Assembly: GCA_010692645.1 (NCBI GenBank) | Contig: JAAHGS010000039.1 | Location: 1 to 50,053, forward strand | Direction of reading: 5' to 3' | DNA: 50,053 nucleotides | Source of the DNA: Symploca sp. SIO2E9 | GTDB taxonomy: Bacteria > Cyanobacteriota > Cyanobacteriia > Cyanobacteriales > Coleofasciculaceae | Part shown: positions 19,642-28,866 of the stretch, piece after piece | Layout: every line of letters starts with the position of its first letter | Numbering within the stretch: the first letter of the stretch is position 1 | Program-made: the position numbers and the translations under genes | Notes under the pieces: generated by a model | What the model was told of the DNA's origin: nothing | Database searches by the model: none | The model's input: the letters and a program-made list of their open reading frames with translations, nothing else

Positions 19642-19769
19642 AGATTCTTTCCCTTTGTTCCCTTTCACCTCGCCGGTTAGCACCTGCAATTGGACAAAAA
19701 AAACCTTCTGTCCCCTGCTCTGTGCCGTTCTACCTTTCCCTTTGATAACTACTGGAGAATTTGAGAACA

Positions 19770-21623
19770 ATGAACGCATCTGAACTGTTAACCAACCTCA
19801 CACAACAAGGTATCCAGTTGTGGGCTGATAATGAAAAACTAGGTGTTCGTTCCCCACGGGGAGTTATGACACCAGAGCTGCGCCAAGAACTAGCTAAGCA
19901 CAAGCCAGAAATTTTGGCATTTCTACGTGGTAATGACCTCTCTGATTGCTCTACTTCTACCTCTCCTAGTGATGAACTAACTCTGCAAACTATTGGTCGC
20001 TTAATTGGAGGATTTGGCAGTCAATCAACCACTGAGTATAAGCAACCCATTGTTGATCCTCAAGTAATGGCAAGCAAGCTCAAAGTTGTGTTTAGACCTT
20101 TGCCGAAGGGTTACAATAATCAAAGCATTATTAAATTTAGAGAAGAATTAGAACTCAAACTGCGCAACTATGGGGTGCAAATTGAACCTTGGGAACTAGC
20201 AACAACCGAATTTCACTATGACATCAAGATTCCCTTCTTTAACTTCAAAAAAACTTTTAATACCAGAGTAGTCAAGGCTGGGACTGATGCCGTAATTGAT
20301 ATTGAAAGACCTCCTTCTTTAATTAGTAAAGCTAAAGAATTTGCTGCTGAGAGACTGTATGAATTTTACTCTCACTTTATTCTGAAGAATCAAAAATTAT
20401 CCGTTACCAGAATTGCCACATTGATCGGTTGGGCTGTAGAACATGCAGCTAAATATATTGAAGACCCAACCAATACTCAGGTGATTACCCTCACCGATTT
20501 AGATCCAGAGTTTACTAATCCCCAAATCCCCTACCAACAGAAAATAGGACTTGGCTTAAACACTCTAGTCAGAACCTTTTCTGAAATTGTGATTGGAGTG
20601 TCTAATGACAAAATCTCTATCTTAAATATGAATCTCTCAGATTCTATTTTTCCTCAAGATGAATTAGATGGCTTTGTTTTAAAATCGCTAATACCAAAAA
20701 TATTTGTCCCCATAGCTCCTGTTCTCCTGAATCGGTTTGAATTAGGGCAATACGATCCTCAGGCATCTGTTTATGCAGCTAGCTTGGTAACTTTGAGTAA
20801 AGAACTGGCACCAACAGGTCTATTTCCTCCTGGTTTCAAGTTGAGTGAATTGATTAAAAGAAAGTCCCATAGAGATATTATTAATGTAATTGTTAATGGC
20901 AGAACTGGTGTCTCTTATGGCTTTGTAGCCTATGCAGAACCACCGCAATACATTGGTGCTAAGGAGATAACTGAGAATGAGTGGGAAGGTCTAGCCACTG
21001 TTAAGGGATTTAGTAATGATCAAGTACGTCAAAATGAAATTAATAGACGCTATGTCAAACTCAAAATAGGAACAGAATATGTATTTAAACAGATACCAGA
21101 TATTTGGCTAGTAAGTGCTCGTTCAGGCTCGAATAAAACTAATTTGAGTCTGGATAATGACATTGTGAGAATTGGTTTGAGAGATAGATTATTCCTGCAA
21201 TTACCTCAGGGAATTGACCAGGCAAAAGTAGACATTAAACCTTCTTACGATCTTTATGTAATGCTGGGCATGGCTCTTTCTGCAGCTTTGTATACACCAG
21301 AATTAATTAGAGATGGTGCGCCCATGGTTCACTTCCACGGCTATCCTGCCCGCGACTGGTTTCAAGATAATGAATATTGTGTGGGTGTCCACAATCCTTC
21401 AGTACCTTGTGGCACCTATGAATCAGGAGTGTTTAACTTTCTAGGTATTCATAGTTTGTCGTCTCAATCTGATGGCAAAATAGCCTTAGTAAGTTTGGTA
21501 GAACCAGACCACGGCACTAATTTTATCGCACCTAATTTGGAGTATTTAGTAGCAAGACTCAAAGCTGGCTGCCAACAGGGAAAAATTGAACTAGGTGGCA
21601 AACATTTTGTTTCTCTAAAATAA
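19770..21623 (+). CDS. Unknown 617-residue protein with an N-terminal TubC-type docking domain
   Basis: Residues 1-53 (MNASELLTNLTQQGIQLWAD, later ELAKHKPEILAFLR) match the TubC N-terminal docking domain, which in NRPS/PKS lines mediates subunit docking. I do not recognise the remaining 560 residues. They show no carrier, condensation, adenylation or SDR motif and no clear membrane helix. Stretches rich in His, Cys and aromatic residues stand out near the C-terminus (MVHFHGYPARDWFQDNEYC, then NPSVPCGTYESGVFNFLG), which could be a ligand or active site. A docking domain on a protein without synthase domains suggests an accessory enzyme recruited to the synthase. The start is ATG 19770 rather than TTG 19761, on spacing from GGAG (19754-19757). 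A 13-bp hairpin follows the stop. Confidence 0.85.
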   Translation: MNASELLTNLTQQGIQLWADNEKLGVRSPRGVMTPELRQELAKHKPEILAFLRGNDLSDCSTSTSPSDELTLQTIGRLIGGFGSQSTTEYKQPIVDPQVMASKLKVVFRPLPKGYNNQSIIKFREELELKLRNYGVQIEPWELATTEFHYDIKIPFFNFKKTFNTRVVKAGTDAVIDIERPPSLISKAKEFAAERLYEFYSHFILKNQKLSVTRIATLIGWAVEHAAKYIEDPTNTQVITLTDLDPEFTNPQIPYQQKIGLGLNTLVRTFSEIVIGVSNDKISILNMNLSDSIFPQDELDGFVLKSLIPKIFVPIAPVLLNRFELGQYDPQASVYAASLVTLSKELAPTGLFPPGFKLSELIKRKSHRDIINVIVNGRTGVSYGFVAYAEPPQYIGAKEITENEWEGLATVKGFSNDQVRQNEINRRYVKLKIGTEYVFKQIPDIWLVSARSGSNKTNLSLDNDIVRIGLRDRLFLQLPQGIDQAKVDIKPSYDLYVMLGMALSAALYTPELIRDGAPMVHFHGYPARDWFQDNEYCVGVHNPSVPCGTYESGVFNFLGIHSLSSQSDGKIALVSLVEPDHGTNFIAPNLEYLVARLKAGCQQGKIELGGKHFVSLK

Positions 21624-21627
21624 TAGA

Positions 21628-21656
21628 CCTCTGGCAAAAGATACTTTTGCCAGAGG
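21628..21656 (+). terminator. 13-bp perfect hairpin after the TubC-docking gene
   Basis: CCTCTGGCAAAAG (21628-21640) and CTTTTGCCAGAGG (21644-21656) pair perfectly around a 3-nt loop. There is no T run after it, so it may act as a 3'-end stabiliser or a processing site as much as a terminator. It divides the cluster into two parts. Confidence 0.6.
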
Positions 21657-21663
21657 CGACTTA

Positions 21664-21706
21664 AAGAGAGAGAGGGGGATGGCTCGGGGAGATGGGGAGA
21701 GTCGCT
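21664..21706 (+). repeat. G-rich GGGGAGA-type repeat tract
   Basis: It contains GATGGCTCGGGGAGATGGGG, which occurs again identically at about 26247-26270. It lies in the gap before the second SDR gene. Confidence 0.7.
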
Positions 21707-21798
21707 TTGTTCCAAGTCAAAAACATCAATTCAAAAGTCAAAACTGAATAATTCTTACTCTTGACTTTCCCAACTTGTGCAAAAATTATATTGATGCG

Positions 21799-22791
21799 AT
21801 GAACCTTAACAACAAAACCATTCTAATCACCGGGATTGGCAGTTTTATCGGCTGGCGTGCTGCTGAGTTAGCCCGAGAACGGGGGATGAAGGTTCGAGGA
21901 CTACAGCGCTCCAAAGATAAAGTAAAAGTGTTACAGCAACACCTAGGTGCTGAAGTCATTGTTGGTAGTGTCAACAATCCTGTTGCGGCTAGAAAAGCTT
22001 GCCAGGGAGCAACAATAGTTCTACATACAGCAGGTGTTACCCAGGAAAATGCCTCTTTAGAGCAATTTCGGGCGGTGAATGTTGGCGGGACAATTAATAT
22101 GGCTAAAGTCGCTATGCATTCTGGAGTCAAAGCCTTTGTGCATCTTTCTAGCAGTATGGTCTACGGATTTAACTATCCTGATCATGTCACAGAAAGAGGT
22201 CCACTTTGTCGAGAAGATAATCCTTACTGTCAGATAAAAATAGAAGCTGAACAGAAGCTTTTGCAACTGAATACCCCGCGCAATTTTGGCATCATTATTA
22301 TTAGACCAGGAGATGTTTACGGACCAGGAAGCATACCCTGGACAATTCGACCGTTGTTATTAATGCGCAAAAGATCATTCTTGTTAGCCAACGGTGGACA
22401 AGGTGTAATGAACCATGTTTACATCGACAATCTAATTGAGGCAATTTTCCTTGCCTTAGAAAAAGAGGCATACGGAGAAATTTTTAACATCACTGATGGA
22501 CAAGAAACCTCCTGGAAAGAATATTTTACGCGCCTAGCTGAAATTGCTGATCTACCCGCACCTTTGTCTATGCCAGCAAGTTTAATCAGGTTACCAATTC
22601 AACTGCGCCGCTTAGGACAGAAACTTCTTGGCGAGAATATCGATACTTTACCAGCGTCCGTAGATTTGCTGACTCGCCCCTATGCTTATTCTGTTGAGAA
22701 AGCTCAAAGTCAGCTTAGCTACAAACCCAAAATATCCCTGGAAGAGGGATTGAAGCGGACGCAGGAATGGCTTAGAAAAGCTGACATCTAA
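21799..22791 (+). CDS. Extended SDR (NAD-dependent epimerase/3-beta-HSD-like), catalytic residues intact
   Basis: This protein of about 330 residues is a clear paralogue of the one at 16306 along its whole length: TILITGIGSFIG, VKAFVHLSSSMVYGFNY, IIIRPGDVYGPGS and NHVYIDNLIEA. Unlike that paralogue it keeps Tyr and Lys of YxxxK (NPYCQIK), so it should be an active NAD(P)-dependent oxidoreductase, perhaps on a keto or hydroxy group of the lipid. A TTG at 21775 opens the frame 8 codons earlier; ATG 21799 aligns with the paralogue start and is preferred, though no strong Shine-Dalgarno is visible for either. Reaction and substrate are not known. Confidence 0.87.
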   Translation: MNLNNKTILITGIGSFIGWRAAELARERGMKVRGLQRSKDKVKVLQQHLGAEVIVGSVNNPVAARKACQGATIVLHTAGVTQENASLEQFRAVNVGGTINMAKVAMHSGVKAFVHLSSSMVYGFNYPDHVTERGPLCREDNPYCQIKIEAEQKLLQLNTPRNFGIIIIRPGDVYGPGSIPWTIRPLLLMRKRSFLLANGGQGVMNHVYIDNLIEAIFLALEKEAYGEIFNITDGQETSWKEYFTRLAEIADLPAPLSMPASLIRLPIQLRRLGQKLLGENIDTLPASVDLLTRPYAYSVEKAQSQLSYKPKISLEEGLKRTQEWLRKADI

Positions 22792-22940
22792 AATCTGATT
22801 GAAGATAGCTAAAAAGTTCACTACTAACAGAATACTAGGCTCAAGCAAGTACAACATATCTAAGCCTGGTCTAAATCTTCAACAATCTGTCGAGAGTATT
22901 TGAGTCTTCACCCTTTGCCCCCCATTTGGAAACAAAAGTC

Positions 22941-24173
22941 ATGGTTCAGAAAGAAACTCAGCCCTTACCCAAACCTATAGGTCGTCAGTTGTTCATGGCT
23001 TCGGCAGTGACTTTGGCTTTAGCAGCTGCAGGCACGTGCTCAGTCCTAATCTACAGCTTCCTGCAAAATCGAGCCACTACTACCCAAAGTTTGGCGCAAA
23101 CTCCTCTAGAGACTACTCCTGTCCTCAGCAAGGTTGCTGCTTTAGGACGTTTAGAACCTGAAGGCGGAATCACAGAAATCTCTGCTCCTGCACCTAATTC
23201 CAGTGATGGTGCAGTAGTCAAGGAGGTTTTGGTTAAGAAAGGGGATCGTGTTCGCGCTGGGCAATTGGTGGCAATCCTCAATAATCGGGAGCAGCGACAA
23301 GCTACTTTAGATCAGGCTAAAGCAGAAGTGGAAATAGCTAAAGCTAATTTAGCTAGAGTTAAGGCAGGGGCAAGACATGGTGATATTAATGCTCAAAAGG
23401 CGACAATTACTCGCCTAGCAGCTGAATTGCGTGGACAAATTGCTTCTCAACGGGCAAGAATTACTGCCTTAAAAGCAGAAGTTGGCAATGCCGAAGTCGA
23501 TTATGGTCGCTATGAATACTTGCAACAAGAAGGTGCAATTTCTGCTTCTGAGTTAGACCAAAGACGCTTAAAAGTAGATACTTCCCGAGAGCAACTTAAA
23601 GAAGCTCAAGCTGCGCTTGAACGCACGGTAGAAACTTTAGAAGAACAGCAGCGTCAAGCAAAAGCTACCCTTAATAGTATTGCTGAAGTTCGCCCAGTGG
23701 ACGTGCAAGTAGCACAGGCAGAAGTGGATGGGGCGATCGCTGCAGTTAAACGAGCTCAAGCTAACTTAGATTTATCTTACATTAAGGCTCCTGTAGACGG
23801 TCAAATCATCGAAGTCATTACCAAAGCTGGACAAATTCAAGACATCGATGGAATTCCTAGAATAGCTAAAATTGCTAAAACAGAGCAAATGTCGGCAATC
23901 GCGGAAGTTTATCAAACCGATGTTGGCAAAGTGAGGATAGGTCAAGAGGCAGTTATTACTAGCCAAGCTTTCCCAGAAAAATTGCGGGGTAAAGTTGCAG
24001 AAATTGGTCTACAAGTTGATAAACAAAAAGTCTTCAGTACTAACCCGATGGCAAATACAGATAACAAAATAGTTAAAGTGAAAGTTATTCTCAATCCAGA
24101 AGATAGTCAGAAAGTTGCAGCTTTCACTAATCTACAGGTGGAAGTACTTATTAATACAGAGACTCAACAGTAA
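22941..24173 (+). CDS. devB: DevB-type membrane fusion protein
   Basis: This is the periplasmic adaptor of an ATP-driven efflux pump. One N-terminal membrane segment (about 17-40, LFMASAVTLALAAAGTCSVL) anchors it. A biotinyl-lipoyl-like half follows (GAVVKEVLVKKGDRVRAGQL), then a long alpha-helical hairpin rich in Ala/Glu/Lys/Gln (about 115-265), then the second lipoyl half (LSYIKAPVDGQIIEVITKAG) and a beta-barrel. In Anabaena, DevB works with DevC, DevA and a TolC-type outer-membrane protein to export heterocyst glycolipids; the match and the synthase next door suggest export of the cluster's lipid. The frame is open from TTG 22926; ATG 22941 gives a usual N-terminus. No TolC gene is in the window. 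Confidence 0.92.
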   Translation: MVQKETQPLPKPIGRQLFMASAVTLALAAAGTCSVLIYSFLQNRATTTQSLAQTPLETTPVLSKVAALGRLEPEGGITEISAPAPNSSDGAVVKEVLVKKGDRVRAGQLVAILNNREQRQATLDQAKAEVEIAKANLARVKAGARHGDINAQKATITRLAAELRGQIASQRARITALKAEVGNAEVDYGRYEYLQQEGAISASELDQRRLKVDTSREQLKEAQAALERTVETLEEQQRQAKATLNSIAEVRPVDVQVAQAEVDGAIAAVKRAQANLDLSYIKAPVDGQIIEVITKAGQIQDIDGIPRIAKIAKTEQMSAIAEVYQTDVGKVRIGQEAVITSQAFPEKLRGKVAEIGLQVDKQKVFSTNPMANTDNKIVKVKVILNPEDSQKVAAFTNLQVEVLINTETQQ

Positions 24174-24280
24174 ATATCAATTTACATCAAGCCATTTTGT
24201 CTAGTTGGCGAGGCGGCGTACTTTCTTTACAACCTAGAATTTTTCAATTAAAATTCACTTCATTTTCAGAAGATTGAGCC

Positions 24281-25453
24281 ATGATTTTATCTATCCCCAT
24301 AGCTTGGCTACAACTAATTCACAAAAGAGTCCGTTTCCTGGCAACTTTAGCAGGTTTGGCTTTTATTGTGATTCTGCTGTTTATGCAGCTTGGTTTCCAA
24401 GATGCTCTTTATGCCAGTGCTACTCAAGTGCATAACAGTTTACGAGGAGACTTATTTGTCATCAGTCCACAATATATATCCTTGACATCTCAGCAAAGTT
24501 TTCCTAGAGCACGTCTGTACCAAGCTCTAGGCTATGAAGGAGTGGATTCAGTCACGCCATTGTATCATGAATTTGGCAAGACAAAAAGTATTGATACGGG
24601 ACAAAAAAATCCGATATTTGTTTTTGGAATTGGTTTGGATTCAGTGACTTTTGATTTGCCTGAAATTAATCAAAACTTAGATAAACTCAGAATCCCAGAC
24701 CAAGCCTTATTTGACCGCAATTCTCGACCAGAATTTGGTCCAGTTGCTGAGAAATCGGAACAAGAAGAAGTCGAAATTGAAGTATCTTATTTCAATGATT
24801 TAACACTTGCTAGTAGGTTAAAAATAGGTGGTTTATTCACTCTTGGGGCTTCTTTCGGAGTTGACGGCAATTTAATTGTCAGTCAATCAACTTTTTTGAA
24901 TATTTTTGATTACCGTAAAGCCGATTTTATAGATATTGGTTTAATTAAGCTTAAGCCTGGTGCTGATATCAAAAAAGTGCAGGCGATCCTTGAGGCACAT
25001 TTGCCCAAAGACGTCAAAATTCTTACCCGCCACGAATTTAGTGAAGTTGAAAAAAGCTATTGGAACATCAGAACACCAATTGGCTTTGCCTTTCAGTTAA
25101 TGGTTACAATGGGTTTTGTTATTGGTGTTGTTGTTGTTTATCAGGTTCTCTACAGCAACATTTCCAGCCATTTGGTTGAGTATGCAACTCTCAAAGCTAT
25201 GGGGCATACCCAAAACTACTTGCTGAGAGTGGTATTTCAGCAAGCTGTAATCTTAGCTGTTTTAGGTTATATACCAGGATTTGCTTTGTCTTTAGGTCTA
25301 TATGATCTTGCCGAGACTGGCACCCATTTGCCATTTTTTATGCACTTACATCAGGCATTAGTGGTGTTATTTTCGACAATTTTCATGTGTTCTATTTCCG
25401 GTTTTCTTGCCATGAACAAACTGCGTTCTGTAGATCCAGCTGACATTTTCTAG
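24281..25453 (+). CDS. devC: DevC-type ABC exporter permease
   Basis: This inner-membrane permease has the MacB/FtsX-like layout: one membrane helix at the N-terminus (about 18-40, LAGLAFIVILLFMQLG), a large periplasmic domain of about 220 residues, and three C-terminal helices (about 265-385). LVEYATLKAMGHTQNYLLRV is a family-typical cytosolic segment. The 390-residue length is normal for DevC. It lies between devB (107 bp upstream) and devA (24 bp downstream), giving the usual devBCA order. Confidence 0.93.
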   Translation: MILSIPIAWLQLIHKRVRFLATLAGLAFIVILLFMQLGFQDALYASATQVHNSLRGDLFVISPQYISLTSQQSFPRARLYQALGYEGVDSVTPLYHEFGKTKSIDTGQKNPIFVFGIGLDSVTFDLPEINQNLDKLRIPDQALFDRNSRPEFGPVAEKSEQEEVEIEVSYFNDLTLASRLKIGGLFTLGASFGVDGNLIVSQSTFLNIFDYRKADFIDIGLIKLKPGADIKKVQAILEAHLPKDVKILTRHEFSEVEKSYWNIRTPIGFAFQLMVTMGFVIGVVVVYQVLYSNISSHLVEYATLKAMGHTQNYLLRVVFQQAVILAVLGYIPGFALSLGLYDLAETGTHLPFFMHLHQALVVLFSTIFMCSISGFLAMNKLRSVDPADIF

Positions 25454-25477
25454 AATTTTAGATAACTGACTAGACTA

Positions 25478-26179
25478 ATGCATCCAGAACATATTGTCTC
25501 TATTCGCAATCTTAATCAATACATGGGGTCTGGTTCATTCCGCCAGCAAATATTGTTTAAGATCAATTTAGAAATTAAACCTAGGGAAATTGTGATTATG
25601 ACTGGGCCTTCTGGCTCAGGTAAAACTACTTTGCTGACTTTAATTGGTGGTTTACGTTCTGTTCAGGAAGGAAGTCTTAAGTTTCTCGATTGGGAGCTTC
25701 ATGGAGCTTCTCAACAAAAACTAGTGCAAGTTCGTCGCCATATTGGTTACATTTTTCAGGCTCACAACTTGCTAGATTTCTTATCAGCTCGGCAGAACGT
25801 ACAAATGTCAATGGAATTGTGGAAAAATGTTCCTGAAAAGGAGGCAAAAGCTAGATCAGAAGCTGTACTAGAAGCTGTGCAATTAGGCGGCAAAGTCAAT
25901 TCACTACCTCAGCAGCTTTCAGGGGGACAAAAGCAACGGGTAGCTATTGCCCGCGCTTTAGTCAGCAACCCCAAATTAATTTTAGCTGATGAACCTACTG
26001 CTGCCTTAGACGGCAAAACTGGTCGAACAGTTGTAGAGCTAATGCAAAAACTTGCTAAGGAACAGGGATCTGCTCTCTTGATTGTGACTCATGACAACCG
26101 CATTTTAGATGTTGCTGATCGTATCATCACTATGGAGGATGGTTATCTTCAACAAAAAGTTCTCACGAATAAAGCATAG
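25478..26179 (+). CDS. devA: DevA-type ABC exporter ATPase
   Basis: This is the ATPase of the exporter: Walker A GPSGSGKT (43-50), Q-loop in [11 protein letters not shown], signature LSGGQ (147-151), Walker B LILADEP (167-173) and a switch His in VTHDNR. The 233-residue length is typical. It is the last gene of devBCA; a 512-bp gap follows before the carbamoyltransferase. Confidence 0.95.
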   Translation: MHPEHIVSIRNLNQYMGSGSFRQQILFKINLEIKPREIVIMTGPSGSGKTTLLTLIGGLRSVQEGSLKFLDWELHGASQQKLVQVRRHIGYIFQAHNLLDFLSARQNVQMSMELWKNVPEKEAKARSEAVLEAVQLGGKVNSLPQQLSGGQKQRVAIARALVSNPKLILADEPTAALDGKTGRTVVELMQKLAKEQGSALLIVTHDNRILDVADRIITMEDGYLQQKVLTNKA

Positions 26180-26691
26180 AGTTACTCTGACCAATAAGCT
26201 ATCACGCATTAAGAGTGTGTATTCAATAAGAGTGGAGGAGGGGGGGATGGGGGGATGGCTCGGGGAGATGGGGAGATGGGGAGAAGAATTCTCATAGAAC
26301 CAGAAAATATAAGTTTTAAATGCACACTCGCTTTAGCTAGATACAGTAATCATAGTTTTGAGCCTCTGAACAAAATGACCAGACTTAAATGTGATTGACT
26401 AAACTAAAACCCGCTAGATATTCCACTTATCTGTAAAGTGATGATTGTACAGATAAATTAACAGCAGTCATTTAAAACTTCACAAATAAATATTAACGTT
26501 CAGACCACGACAAGGTCAAGTTTTATCAAAATTAATTAAAAAAATTGCCAGCAAAAACACATAATCTCTAACTGGTAAGCTGGTAACTCAGACAAGACTA
26601 AATTCTTTGATGATGCTCCTCAGATAATTATTCACAATCGCTCCTCAAAAACGATTTTAATTGTTAACTATCAGAACCAGAGGTAATATAA
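26180..26691. other. 512-bp gap between devA and the carbamoyltransferase
   Basis: There is no convincing gene. It contains a G-rich repeat tract at about 26234-26284 that shares GATGGCTCGGGGAGATGGGG with the tract at 21664, and a palindromic site at 26427-26456. The remainder is AT-rich and probably holds a separate promoter for the carbamoyltransferase. Confidence 0.6.
26427..26456. promoter_or_regulatory. Inverted repeat TTATCTGTA-N12-TACAGATAA, candidate operator
   Basis: The two 9-bp arms (26427-26435 and 26448-26456) are perfectly complementary with a 12-bp spacer. It is not followed by T and lies about 235 bp before the carbamoyltransferase start. A regulator site is the likelier reading; a structured leader is possible. 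Confidence 0.35.
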
Positions 26692-28866
26692 ATGTCGCGA
26701 GTTTTTGGAAGATATGGACCGGCTCATCCCTGGCTAGGTAAGTTGGTATTTGAAACTACCAAACCGCTGATGAAAACTCTCTTTGCCGCTCGTAATTTCT
26801 ATCACATGGATAGTCGCTATACCCGTGAGCGCATTGTTTCGATGCAAGCCAAGCTGAATAGGAAAGAGCGAGTTTATCTGATCGGAATTGGGCCTAGTGG
26901 TCATAATTCCGGAGTTGCCCTAATTGAAGTTTCTTTGGAGCAAGGAATCAAGCTCATTTGTAATGAGGAAGAAGAAAGGTACACCGGAATTAAACACTAT
27001 GCCGGTTATCCAAAATATAGCGTTGATTCAGTTAGTAAGCGCATGAGAGAAATCGGTATTGAACCGAAGGATATTCATGCTTGCCTTGCTAGTTGGAACT
27101 ATATAGATTTTGTTCCCTTCGGTTTGCGTGCAGTTTGTGAACATCTACCCTTGAGTTTATCTCTTTCCCTGCCTTCGTCTTCGCAAAAGTTTAACCATAT
27201 TCATATTCAAAAGGCTGGTGAAGTTCCTCAACGTCTGGGCAAACAACTGGGTTTAGATGGACCAATGCCAATTATCGGCATGTGCCACCACGACAATCAT
27301 GCCTATTTCTCCTATGGCGTTTCTCCTTTTAACCGTAGCCAAGAGCCAGTGATGGTTACTGTACTCGATGGCTTTGGTGATAATGGCTCAATATCACTTT
27401 ACCTTGCAGAAAATAACCAGCTCAAGCGTTTGCGTAGTAATGATAGCATGATGGACTCGCTGGGCATACTCTACAGCATGATAAGTTCTACCCAGGGCGG
27501 TTGGACTACATTAAGTAGCGAAGGGCGCTATATGGGTGCTACTGCCTGGGGCAATAATAACCGCCTCACCAATCCCTACTATCGACAACTGCGCCAGCTA
27601 ATTTATTTTGGCAATGAAGGTCAAGTTTACCTCAATCGTGCAATGACCAATTGGCACCAATGGGGTCAACTAAGACCTTACAATAGTATTCTCAAAGAGA
27701 TTCTCGGAGAGCCTATCCCTGCCAAAGATATGTGGAATCCCGATGCTATTTTGCGGGTTGAGGATGTTACACACTCACCAATTACCCAGGAGCGCTTGGA
27801 TAAGGCAGCTGCTACTCAATTAGTGTTTGAGGATGTTTTATTCCATATAATCGACTATCTAATTCGTACAACTGGAAGCAACAAACTAGTTATGACTGGG
27901 GGAACCGCTCTCAACTGTGTTGCCAACATGCGGTTGCTGGAACATTTTGATCAGTCTTACTATCAGCGCTATTTCGGCAAAAATACCCATTTACACCTCT
28001 GGGTGCCGCCTACTCCTGGTGATGCTGGTGTGGCGATGGGGGCAGCTTATAATTTTGCTCTGACTAACGGCGTGCCAACTGGTGAGAAGCTACAACATGC
28101 CTTCTACTGTGGCACTCCTCCCAGCACTGCCAGTATTCGTCAAGCCCTTAAAACCACTGAGGAAATTGCTTACATGTCCTTAGGCAATGTGAATTGCCCC
28201 CAGCAGCGAGAAGAGATTGCTGATTTAGCCGCTTATATTATTGCTCAGGATGGTGTGTTGGGATTTTTCCAAGGTGCAGCAGAAACTGGACCACGAGCAC
28301 TTGGTCACCGTAGTATTGTTGCCAATCCCTGCAACCCTGATAGCCTGGAAAATATTAATGAGTTAGTCAAGTTTCGGGAAAGGATTCGCCCACTGGCACC
28401 CATGGCAACCTACGAAGCAGCCCAGCGTTACTTTGAACTCTCACCAGGTGCTAGTGATGACAACTATAACGCCTACAACTATATGGTACTGACTACTAGG
28501 GCTCGTCCGGAGAGCTATCAGCTGATCCCAGCAGTGATTCACCACGACGGTACATCCCGAGTTCAGATTGTCAGGAAGAGTGATTCTTTCACTTATGCTT
28601 ATCTCAAAGCTATGGGGCGTCGATTGGGTGTAGAGGTTTCTGTTAACACCTCTTTAAACGTAGGTAGTCCAATCGTTCAGAATCCGGAACAAGCTTTGCA
28701 GGCGCTGAAGCGCTCTAAAGGGATGAGTGGTTTAATCATGATTGGGGCTGAGGGGAATGTCTTTGTAGCTTGGCATGACGTTCTAAGTCCACCCAAAGAT
28801 GCTGGGGAGTGCCTACTAGCTTGGTATCGCCAGTGGCAAGCTGAGTCAGCAGTAGTTCTAGTATAG
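26692..28866 (+). CDS. O-carbamoyltransferase (NodU/CmcH/TobZ family)
   Basis: The family transfers a carbamoyl group from carbamoyl phosphate, through carbamoyl-adenylate, to a hydroxyl of a small molecule. After an N-terminal extension of about 65 residues the first domain opens with LIGIGPSGHNSGVALIE. The metal-site motif HHDNHA lies at 199-204, then VTVLDGFGDNGS and VMTGGTALNCVANMRLL. The second domain has GFFQGAAETGPRALGHRSI and FRERIRPLAPM, the conserved YrdC-like active-site block. Length (724) exceeds the usual 570-620 because of the extension. Placed after devBCA on the same strand, it suggests the lipid or its head group is carbamoylated; that link is an inference. The TAG stop overlaps the end of a MITE-like element. 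Confidence 0.92.
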   Translation: MSRVFGRYGPAHPWLGKLVFETTKPLMKTLFAARNFYHMDSRYTRERIVSMQAKLNRKERVYLIGIGPSGHNSGVALIEVSLEQGIKLICNEEEERYTGIKHYAGYPKYSVDSVSKRMREIGIEPKDIHACLASWNYIDFVPFGLRAVCEHLPLSLSLSLPSSSQKFNHIHIQKAGEVPQRLGKQLGLDGPMPIIGMCHHDNHAYFSYGVSPFNRSQEPVMVTVLDGFGDNGSISLYLAENNQLKRLRSNDSMMDSLGILYSMISSTQGGWTTLSSEGRYMGATAWGNNNRLTNPYYRQLRQLIYFGNEGQVYLNRAMTNWHQWGQLRPYNSILKEILGEPIPAKDMWNPDAILRVEDVTHSPITQERLDKAAATQLVFEDVLFHIIDYLIRTTGSNKLVMTGGTALNCVANMRLLEHFDQSYYQRYFGKNTHLHLWVPPTPGDAGVAMGAAYNFALTNGVPTGEKLQHAFYCGTPPSTASIRQALKTTEEIAYMSLGNVNCPQQREEIADLAAYIIAQDGVLGFFQGAAETGPRALGHRSIVANPCNPDSLENINELVKFRERIRPLAPMATYEAAQRYFELSPGASDDNYNAYNYMVLTTRARPESYQLIPAVIHHDGTSRVQIVRKSDSFTYAYLKAMGRRLGVEVSVNTSLNVGSPIVQNPEQALQALKRSKGMSGLIMIGAEGNVFVAWHDVLSPPKDAGECLLAWYRQWQAESAVVLV

